DNA of 64,000 nucleotides from Odiellus spinosus (Eukaryota; Arthropoda; Arachnida; Opiliones; Phalangiidae): the NCBI GenBank assembly GCA_963920705.1, contig OY987225.1, positions 248,001 through 312,000 of the forward strand. The letters are read 5' to 3'. Below the pieces are notes generated by a model. It had not been told where the DNA came from and made no database searches. It saw only the letters and a program-made list of their open reading frames with translations. Shown here in pieces: positions 63,301 through 64,000 of this stretch. Position 1 is the first letter of the stretch; each line of letters opens with the position of its first letter. Position numbers and translations under genes: made by a program.

Positions 63301-63774
63301 AACTCAGAAATTGGAAGCGGCTCTGGGAAGCGTATGTCCGCTACTCAGGGAGATTATGGTCGATTTTGCACCCTTCCTTTCAAGAACGCTCGTTGGCTCT
63401 CACGGTCAAGAACTCCTCATGGAAGGCAAAGGTAAGAGTCAAATGTTTCTTTAAATTACAATTACAAAGGCAGCTCGAATAACTGAAATTTTCAAATCAA
63501 TATTTATATTGTTTTATTTTTTTTGTTAATCACCCTAGGTCTGAGTACGTTTAAGAATAGTAGCTCCGTGGTTGAATTGGTGATGCTGTTGTGCTCTCAA
63601 GAGTGGCAGAACTCTTTGCAGAAACACGCTGGTCTAGCATTCATCGAGCTCATAAACGAGGGTCGCCTATTATCTCACGCCATGAAGGACCATATTGTCA
63701 GGGTTGCCAATGAAGCCGAGTTCATCTTGAACAGGATGAGAGCCGATGATGTACTTAAGCACGCCGATTTTGAG
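21173..63774 (+). CDS. NBEA: Neurobeachin (NBEA/LRBA family, rugose orthologue), 5' two thirds, 30 coding exons
   Basis: This is the gene for a very large BEACH-family scaffold that acts in membrane and receptor trafficking and, in fly and mammal, binds protein kinase A. Thirty exons with GT-AG introns join without a frame error into 2246 codons. Order: N-terminal helical repeats (about 1-200); a concanavalin-like/LamG fold (about 205-386); the conserved DUF4704-type helical region (about 387-910); an acidic Ser/Glu/Asp-rich linker (about 925-1595); a conserved block starting FRIPDFRW (about 1598-1745); a variable region; and DUF1088 from about 2110. PH, BEACH and WD40 domains lie past the right edge. 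The start is set by an in-frame TAA just upstream (21167-21169). Invertebrates usually have one gene for the vertebrate pair NBEA and LRBA; the match is slightly more NBEA-like by eye. Introns run from 60 bp to 5.4 kb. Confidence 0.96.
22986..23285 (+). repeat. Dispersed 300-bp repeat, copy 1
   Basis: From GACCTTTGATTGG and TACCTTTTGACCTCAAATGG through GGGCGCCACCTA to ACCAAAACGTCAACAG it matches 59577-59882 in direct orientation. A partial inverted copy lies at 25240-25522. Class unknown; no terminal repeats or coding sequence were recognised. Confidence 0.75.
24138..24271. repeat. 134-bp perfect palindrome without spacer
   Basis: The two 67-bp arms are exact reverse complements and meet at TAGG|CCTA (24204/24205). 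I checked every base of both arms. The arms contain TTTTTCTACAGATTTCCAGT and TTTTTCTACTATCGTTTAAG. The symmetry ends sharply at 24137/24272. Confidence 0.95.
25240..25522 (-). repeat. Dispersed 300-bp repeat, inverted decayed copy
   Basis: CTAGGTGGCGCCCCACATAG and AAAGGTAAACTAACAGG correspond to the reverse complement of 22986-23065. The other end holds the perfect hairpin CTATGTGGGC-CT-GAGCCCACATAG type word at 25293-25317. The middle is diverged. Confidence 0.55.
26297..26445. mobile_element. CCCTTACC MITE family, copy 7
   Basis: CCCCTACAAAAAAAGTTAGT opens and GACTAACTTTTTTCGTTAAG plus GG closes the copy, with the standard inverted core. It lies about 300 bp before NBEA exon 2. Confidence 0.85.
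26754..26858 (+). CDS. NBEA: NBEA coding exon 2
   Basis: Residues 54-88, beginning [19 protein letters not shown], which matches human LVGGEFDLEMNFIIQ. Acceptor TTGTTTCAG, donor GTAATT. Phase 0 on both sides. Confidence 0.96.
27425..27551 (+). CDS. NBEA: NBEA coding exon 3
   Basis: Residues 89-131, beginning [20 protein letters not shown], near-identical to human AEIWSMFTAILRKSVRNLQT. It ends with one base of a split Asp codon before GTATTT. Confidence 0.96.
27853..27953 (+). CDS. NBEA: NBEA coding exon 4
   Basis: It completes the split Asp and reads [20 protein letters not shown], matching human LLVDMLGVLASYSITVKELK. It ends in TGG before GTAAGT. Confidence 0.95.
28243..28640. mobile_element. 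Fold-back element with G-rich loop in NBEA intron 4
   Basis: GGAGATTTCCGTTAACCGAC is mirrored by GTCGGTTATCGGAAACC. Inner arms CAAACTTCNGATGG and its complement, and AATCCCATAGAAT with ATTCTATGGGATT, continue the symmetry. Between the arms lies a GGTTGGGTTGGG-rich strip (about 28413-28475). C14 at 28260-28273 is part of the left arm. Confidence 0.75.
28830..29380. mobile_element. Outer fold-back element interrupted by a nested element
   Basis: TTAAAAACTTACCTGAAAAA plus TAGGCTTAGCTGGATT at the left is mirrored by AATCCAGCTAAGCCTATTTT and CCGGGAAAGTTTTTAA at the right. Related pieces occur at 3510-3540 and 4030-4160. The P-like element 28905-29234 sits inside. Confidence 0.7.
28905..29234. mobile_element. 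P-like non-autonomous element with 8-bp target duplication
   Basis: The arms begin CATGGATGTATAAAGAACTA and extend about 36 bp with one mismatch. GATGGGTC is present on both sides (28897-28904 and 29235-29242), an 8-bp duplication. The interior is 250 bp with GGCGCCATCTAG and TGACGTAA-type words and no transposase. Ends and duplication length fit the P superfamily; hAT or others remain possible. Confidence 0.7.
29559..29874. mobile_element. GGTTGCCAC element with 14-bp terminal inverted repeats
   Basis: CAGGGTTGCCACAG at 29559-29572 and its exact complement at 29861-29874 frame the GTCAGGGAAAAGTCTGGGAA type of repeat. CCTCA flanks both sides. Related pieces are at 9685-9760, 11035-11160, 23455-23862, 43514-43680 and 45160-45223. 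Confidence 0.7.
30062..30144 (+). pseudogene. NBEA: Partial duplicate of NBEA exon 5, without donor
   Basis: The stretch and its upstream intron sequence (from about 29956) repeat 30151-30359. The acceptor is kept (TTGAAACAG), but the first codon is CTG instead of CCG, two later codons differ (Gln to Glu, Phe to Val), and the copy breaks off before the last codons and donor. Read on, it meets TAG shortly after. It is most likely a skipped pseudo-exon. Confidence 0.85.
30277..30372 (+). CDS. NBEA: NBEA coding exon 5
   Basis: Residues 165-196, beginning [20 protein letters not shown] then [12 protein letters not shown], matching human [20 protein letters not shown]. Donor GTAAGT. This is the intact copy of the duplicated exon. 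Confidence 0.96.
30439..30560 (+). CDS. NBEA: NBEA coding exon 6
   Basis: [20 protein letters not shown] then [11 protein letters not shown]: the start of the concanavalin-like domain. The preceding intron is 66 bp. It ends with two bases of a Cys codon before GTGAGT. Confidence 0.96.
30632..30758 (+). CDS. NBEA: NBEA coding exon 7
   Basis: [20 protein letters not shown] continues to [15 protein letters not shown], matching the human concanavalin-like domain almost residue for residue. Acceptor TTTTTGAACAG, donor GTAAAA. Confidence 0.96.
31556..31675 (+). CDS. NBEA: NBEA coding exon 8
   Basis: [20 protein letters not shown] then [12 protein letters not shown] (residues 280-319) matches human WYMISIVHIYNRWRNSEIRC. 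Donor GTATTT. Phase 0. Confidence 0.96.
32140..32502 (+). repeat. Minisatellite: 23-bp array followed by a 106-bp direct duplication
   Basis: Several 23-bp units GGGCCCTCTTTGTGAGTATT(TTT) run to about 32290. Then a 106-bp block (32291-32396) is repeated directly at 32397-32502. The block itself contains variants of the short unit (CCCTCTTTGCGAGTATTTT), so the longer repeat probably grew from the shorter. The ORFs on both strands here are array artefacts. Confidence 0.85.
32638..32784 (+). CDS. NBEA: NBEA coding exon 9
   Basis: Residues 320-368 include [20 protein letters not shown] then [13 protein letters not shown], the end of the concanavalin-like fold (human FCGQLGAVYVFSEALNPAQI). Acceptor TTTGTAG, donor GTTCGT. 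Confidence 0.95.
32872..32925 (+). CDS. NBEA: NBEA coding exon 10
   Basis: Eighteen codons, [18 protein letters not shown], equivalent to human STFKFKSESDIHLAEHHKQ. Acceptor TTCTGTTAG, donor GTACGA. Phase 0. Confidence 0.93.
33232..35196. repeat. 26-bp satellite array, main sub-family, about 75 units
   Basis: The unit is GAATACCGCTGATTTTGAGC-TAGTTA (26 bp), with a 25-bp variant lacking one T. A paired variant (GCTGGTTTTGAGCTGGTTAG then AATTCCGCTGATTTGAG) recurs at 33343, 33705, 33834, 34120, 34274, 34403, 34662, 34791 and 34946. Its spacings are close to 5, 6, 10, 11 and 14 units, which shows a higher-order pattern from block amplification. Confidence 0.97.
35185..35285. repeat. 26-bp satellite, second sub-family (about three units)
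   Basis: The unit is CTAGCTTGGACGCCGGCAAT-TTTAAG, again 26 bp. It shares the TTTT(G/A)AGCTAG core with the main array and is fused to its right end. Confidence 0.9.
35318..35657. repeat. 26-bp satellite, third sub-family (about 13 units)
   Basis: The unit is AGCCAGCTTTGTTACCGATC-ATTTTT, 26 bp. The last units drift back towards AGCTAG. Same period and partial core as the neighbouring blocks, so a common origin is likely. Confidence 0.92.
35836..35976 (+). CDS. NBEA: NBEA coding exon 11
   Basis: [20 protein letters not shown] then [13 protein letters not shown] (residues 387-433) matches human VLYDGKLASSIAFTYNAKAT. Acceptor TTTGTTAG, donor GTAAAA. Confidence 0.96.
36056..36118 (+). CDS. NBEA: NBEA coding exon 12
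   Basis: Twenty-one codons beginning [19 protein letters not shown], matching human DVKAIVTHSIHSAIHSIGG. Acceptor TTTTACAG, donor GTAATT. The intron before it is 79 bp. Confidence 0.96.
37595..37677 (+). CDS. NBEA: NBEA coding exon 13
   Basis: [20 protein letters not shown] then LEKKPTI (human VLFPLFAQLDNRQLND). It ends with TG of a Cys codon before GTATGT. Confidence 0.93.
38094..38251. mobile_element. CCCTTACC MITE family, copy 8
   Basis: CCCTTACCGAAAAAAGTTGG opens and GACTTTTTTTGGTAAGGG closes the copy; the internal TTAAGACTTCCCC block is deleted. Confidence 0.8.
38776..39170. mobile_element. CCCTTACC MITE family, copy 9, split by another element
   Basis: Left part 38776-38824 and right part 39021-39170 together make a full-length family member. 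AAGAACGCT is present at both junctions (38816-38824 and 39021-39029), so the intervening 196 bp was inserted with a 9-bp target duplication. Confidence 0.9.
38825..39020. mobile_element. Nested hairpin element with exact 48-bp arms
   Basis: The 48 bp at 38830-38877 (starting ATTAAATTAACTTATTTTTT) are exactly reverse-complemented at 38939-38986. The loop is 61 bp. About 34 bp of further sequence separates the right arm from the target duplication, so either the true ends lie outside the arms or the insertion had two steps. A 9-bp duplication suggests a Mutator-like class. Confidence 0.8.
39305..39413 (+). CDS. NBEA: NBEA coding exon 14
   Basis: Completes the Cys and reads [20 protein letters not shown] then [16 protein letters not shown] (human CATLLAFLVELLKSS, GFLVIGYLLEK). 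Acceptor TTGTTTCAG, donor GTAATA. Confidence 0.94.
41128..41455 (+). CDS. NBEA: NBEA coding exon 15
   Basis: Residues 519-628 include [20 protein letters not shown] and [20 protein letters not shown] then [13 protein letters not shown], strongly conserved with human. It ends with G of a split Asp before GTAAGC. The 1.7-kb intron before it contains no recognised repeat family. Confidence 0.97.
42097..42228. mobile_element. CCCTTACC MITE family, copy 10 (decayed)
   Basis: Family core words remain (TAGTCCTCAAGAATATTACA, GACCTCTTAAGACTACATAA) and the end is AACTTTTAAGGG. The left terminus is missing. Confidence 0.65.
43334..43476 (+). CDS. NBEA: NBEA coding exon 16
   Basis: [20 protein letters not shown] then [20 protein letters not shown] (human [40 protein letters not shown]). 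Acceptor GTTGCAG, donor GTACCA. Confidence 0.96.
43514..45223. mobile_element. Possible 1.7-kb element framed by CAGGGTTCGTAC, filling intron 16
   Basis: CAGGGTTCGTAC (43514-43525) and its exact complement (45212-45223) frame GTCAGGGAA-type sequence at both ends. If they belong to one element, it occupies nearly all of the 1.8-kb intron and carries the nested mariner-like MITE. They may instead be two separate solo repeats. Confidence 0.4.
44025..44440. mobile_element. Mariner-like fold-back MITE, TACA(A/G)GGTGTTTCGAAAAT ends
   Basis: Arms of about 200 bp pair along their length: GGTGTTTCGAAAATG with CATTTTCGAAACACC, CGCCGTTTAAGAGTTACGAA with its complement, and GGATGACCCCTTAACGTAC with GTACGTTAAGGGGTCATCC. 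TA-type ends suggest the Tc1/mariner class. The minus-strand ORF 44295-44486 is arm sequence. Confidence 0.85.
45283..45380 (+). CDS. NBEA: NBEA coding exon 17
   Basis: [20 protein letters not shown] then [12 protein letters not shown] (human DENIHDVLQLLVALMSEHPA, SMIPAFDQRNGIR). It ends with AG of a split Arg before GTAATA. Confidence 0.96.
45696..45844. mobile_element. CCCTTACC MITE family, copy 11 (best-preserved ends)
   Basis: CCCTTACCAAAAAAAAGTTA at the left and TAACTTTTTTTGGTAAGGG at the right are mirror images apart from one A. The 149-bp copy is a near-complete hairpin and is the best reference for the family. Confidence 0.92.
46383..46475 (+). CDS. NBEA: NBEA coding exon 18
   Basis: [20 protein letters not shown] then [10 protein letters not shown] (human VIYKLLASKSESIWVQALKV, LGYFLKHLGHK). 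It ends with AA of a Lys codon before GTAAGG. Confidence 0.95.
46476..49031. other. NBEA: NBEA intron 18, 2.6 kb
   Basis: It contains an element with a THAP-like fragment (about 46753-47140) and a decayed hairpin related to 779-1040 (about 48040-48260). From 47270 to 48000 and from 48260 to 49030 nothing is recognisable. Confidence 0.6.
46795..47076 (-). pseudogene. THAP-domain-like fragment in a non-autonomous element
   Basis: The minus frame reads MVN then [40 protein letters not shown] and LKWLKCLS. The SFYRIP, EKT..LS..R and WL spacing resembles THAP zinc-finger domains of P-element relatives. The N-terminal C-x2-4-C pair that should follow MVN is missing, so zinc binding is lost. Imperfect inverted repeats (GACTCTGGCGCCATCTACC and GATGGCGTTAGAGTGGCACC) flank it at about 46755 and 47117. 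Based on recalled motifs only. Confidence 0.45.
49032..49140 (+). CDS. NBEA: NBEA coding exon 19
   Basis: Completes Lys and reads [20 protein letters not shown] then [16 protein letters not shown] (human RKVEIMHTHSLFTLLGERLM, LHTNTVTVTTYNTLYE). Acceptor TCATTGCAG, donor GTAATT. Confidence 0.95.
49327..49665. mobile_element. Fold-back element in NBEA intron 19
   Basis: TGAAGCCGATGAAACCTTCC and TTTGAAGTCTATTACTCT are mirrored by AGAGTAGTAGACTTCAAAGG and AGGGTTTCATTGGCTTCTT. It is the compact form of the element at 4731-5873. A G14 run (about 49705-49718) lies just outside. Confidence 0.75.
49790..49871 (+). CDS. NBEA: NBEA coding exon 20
   Basis: [20 protein letters not shown] then HYRLENP (human ILTEQVCTQVVHKPHPEPDS). 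It ends with A of a split Met before GTAAGT. The following intron is only 66 bp. Confidence 0.92.
49938..50254 (+). CDS. NBEA: NBEA coding exon 21
   Basis: [20 protein letters not shown] to [20 protein letters not shown] then SK (residues 803-908), very close to human [12 protein letters not shown] and [20 protein letters not shown]. Donor GTAAGT. Confidence 0.97.
50874..53038 (+). CDS. NBEA: NBEA coding exon 22, giant linker exon
   Basis: This 2165-nt exon encodes residues 909-1630. It opens with [20 protein letters not shown], the end of the conserved N-terminal half. Then follow about 650 residues rich in Ser, Glu, Asp, Lys and Thr with no recognised fold, and it closes with [20 protein letters not shown] then [11 protein letters not shown], matching human FRIPEFKWSPMHQRLLTDLL. 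Between about codons 1180 and 1270 short SD/SE/TD units repeat ([20 protein letters not shown]). In fly and mammal the linker holds the kinase A anchoring helix; I could not place one here with confidence. Acceptor TTTTTAG, donor GTAAGA. Confidence 0.96.
53039..55784. other. NBEA: NBEA intron 22, 2.7 kb
   Basis: It holds MITE copy 12 (54056-54185). The minus-strand 118-codon ORF at 55019-55375 has no recognisable motif and is not called. Nothing else is seen. Confidence 0.6.
54056..54185. mobile_element. CCCTTACC MITE family, copy 12
   Basis: CCCTTACGGAAAAAAGCTAG opens and GACTAACATTTTTTGGTAAG plus GG closes the copy, with an internal deletion around the first core block. Confidence 0.85.
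55785..55938 (+). CDS. NBEA: NBEA coding exon 23
   Basis: [20 protein letters not shown] then [20 protein letters not shown] (human [40 protein letters not shown]). Acceptor TTTATAG, donor GTAAGG. The next intron is 60 bp, the shortest in the gene. Confidence 0.97.
55999..56179 (+). CDS. NBEA: NBEA coding exon 24
   Basis: [20 protein letters not shown] to [20 protein letters not shown] then [12 protein letters not shown], near-identical to human. It ends with G of a split Val before GTATTT. Confidence 0.97.
56633..56822. mobile_element. CCCTTACC MITE family, copy 13 (long form)
   Basis: CCCTTACGGAAAAAAATTTG opens and GACTAACTTTTTTTGGTAAG plus GG closes a 190-bp copy with all core blocks. 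It lies 250 bp before NBEA exon 25. Confidence 0.9.
57070..57299 (+). CDS. NBEA: NBEA coding exon 25
   Basis: It starts with [20 protein letters not shown] (human [20 protein letters not shown]). Then come a low-complexity run of six Gln with His ([17 protein letters not shown]) and a Pro/Gly-rich tail ending PSAK. The second half has no conserved counterpart I know. Acceptor TTTCAG, donor GTAAGA. Confidence 0.93.
57660..57850. mobile_element. Hairpin element in NBEA intron 25
   Basis: ATGGCGGTTATTAGAACTTT is mirrored by AAAGTTCTAATAACCGCCA, and GGACCGTGGTCCTTCGTCAG by CTGACGAAGGACCATGGTC. The outermost part pairs ATTATTTATTATTA with its complement. No coding sequence; class unknown. Confidence 0.8.
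58036..58143 (+). CDS. NBEA: NBEA coding exon 26
   Basis: [20 protein letters not shown] then [16 protein letters not shown] (human NVPGNLSPIKDPDRLLQDVD, INRLRAVVYRDV). I end it at the GTAAGC donor at 58144, because joining to 58246 restores the conserved RDVD(E/D)(T/S)KQAQF sequence. The frame also reads through the intron without a stop (see findings). Confidence 0.88.
58246..58507 (+). CDS. NBEA: NBEA coding exon 27
   Basis: [20 protein letters not shown] then [11 protein letters not shown] is almost identical to human [20 protein letters not shown]. The rest is an Asn/Gln/Ser-rich variable segment. Acceptor TGTCCTTTAAG, donor GTAAGT with one base of a split Glu codon. Confidence 0.92.
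58570..59009. mobile_element. CG-rich inverted-repeat element
   Basis: GGTCTGGCCTAGACTCCGAC plus GCCGCG at the left is mirrored by CGGCGGCGTCGGAGTCTAGT plus CTGGCC at the right. The 440 bp are far richer in G, C and CpG than the surroundings (GGCGGCGGCG, CGGCCGCGGCGCGCC). The plus-strand ORFs 58708-58947 lie inside it and show no known motif. Confidence 0.75.
59577..59882 (+). repeat. Dispersed 300-bp repeat, copy 2
   Basis: It matches 22986-23285 along most of its length, from GACCTTTGATTGG, CTTTTGACCTCAAATAGGGC and GCCACCTAGT to ACCAAAACGTCAACAG. Confidence 0.75.
60175..60560. repeat. TCCTATATTATCC repeat
   Basis: Words of the type CCTATATTATCCTATATTT and CCTATAAAATCC recur at both ends of the stretch, with CTATAAATTCAGG and TTGCCCTATAAAATCC between. 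It is probably a dispersed repeat; no coding remnant was recognised. Confidence 0.5.
61385..61610. repeat. TAATCGATTAC-type low-complexity repeat
   Basis: AATTACTTGTAATCGAGTAA, GTAATTGATTACTTAA and GTAATTGAATC are repeated on both strands in about 225 bp. Repeats of this composition are common in invertebrate introns. It carries no gene. Confidence 0.55.
61781..61860 (+). CDS. NBEA: NBEA coding exon 28
   Basis: Completes Glu and reads [20 protein letters not shown] then SPSNNN, a polar spacer. It is supported by acceptor TTATTTGTAG, donor GTAAGT and phases that fit both neighbours rather than by conservation. Confidence 0.75.
61861..62830. other. NBEA: NBEA intron 28, about 1 kb, nothing recognised
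   Basis: There is no repeat family or exon that I can identify. A short hairpin CTAGAATCTAG-ATGATTCTAGA lies at about 62774-62797, just before exon 29. Confidence 0.5.
62831..63431 (+). CDS. NBEA: NBEA coding exon 29
   Basis: [20 protein letters not shown] opens the exon, followed by a variable part with INININI and a His-rich stretch ([20 protein letters not shown]). It closes with the conserved [20 protein letters not shown] then [20 protein letters not shown] (human [40 protein letters not shown]), the start of DUF1088. The acceptor is CAGCAG, so use of the second AG starts the exon at 62834 and drops one Gln. Donor GTAAGA. Confidence 0.95.
63539..63774 (+). CDS. NBEA: NBEA coding exon 30 (last in window)
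   Basis: [20 protein letters not shown] then [20 protein letters not shown] and [20 protein letters not shown], nearly identical to human NBEA DUF1088. It ends HADFE before GTAAAC in phase 0. The following 226 bp to the window edge are intron. Confidence 0.97.
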
Positions 63775-64000
63775 GTAAACCCATTTTCAATACTTCATTC
63801 AGACTAAAACTGCGAGCTAAGAGCTGTTTATGAAGTGAGAGAATGTTAGCGGACGATCTATACAAATAAATACTGTCATTCCCAGGGACGGAAATAAGAA
63901 AATTTTCTTATTGGACAAATGTCCAGTAACCCCCCTTAAAAAATAAAGTTATTGGACATTTAACGAAAGTACCGGACAATGCTACATTTCCTGTATTAAA

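Overview
This is an AT-rich animal nuclear window: coding sequence broken by GT-AG introns, and dense decayed transposons. It most resembles an arthropod or another intron-rich invertebrate. That rests on the mix of tc1/mariner-like, fold-back, P-like, copia and LINE remnants and on the GGTTGGGTTGGG and GGCGCCATCT motifs. I cannot name the species.

Two protein genes are supported, arranged head to head. On the minus strand lies the 5' part of CSTF3 (cleavage stimulation factor subunit 3; su(f) in Drosophila). Its start codon is at 19874 and three coding exons are visible (19874-19860, 17600-17490, 8358-8263). I found no further exon between 8262 and base 1, so the rest should lie beyond the left edge. 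On the plus strand lies neurobeachin (NBEA/LRBA family; rugose in Drosophila). Its start codon is at 21173 and I could join thirty coding exons up to 63774 in a single open frame of 2246 codons. These cover the N-terminal helical and concanavalin-like region, a 721-codon acidic linker exon, and the start of the DUF1088 region. The PH-BEACH-WD40 part must lie beyond the right edge. The 1.3 kb between the two start codons is presumably a shared or adjacent promoter region, but it has been invaded by a LINE fragment.

The rest is repeats. (i) A palindromic MITE family with CCCTTACC ends has about 13 copies across both genes, one carrying a second perfect hairpin element. (ii) There are several fold-back elements, some nested. 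(iii) A 2.4 kb array of 26-bp satellite repeats in NBEA intron 10 has three sub-families and a higher-order pattern. (iv) A 134-bp perfect palindrome without spacer lies in NBEA intron 1. (v) Copia, LINE and THAP-like coding fragments are present, all broken. (vi) Two elements share CATGGA ends with 7-8 bp target duplications, and one encloses an unexplained first-exon-like ORF.

The two genes act in different processes: mRNA 3'-end formation in the nucleus (CSTF3) and membrane trafficking and scaffolding in the cytoplasm (NBEA). Their adjacency suggests at most shared transcriptional control. I see no convincing new multi-gene system. The most unusual items are the partly duplicated NBEA exon, the stop-free 102-nt intron, the perfect palindrome, the satellite array and the P-like elements.
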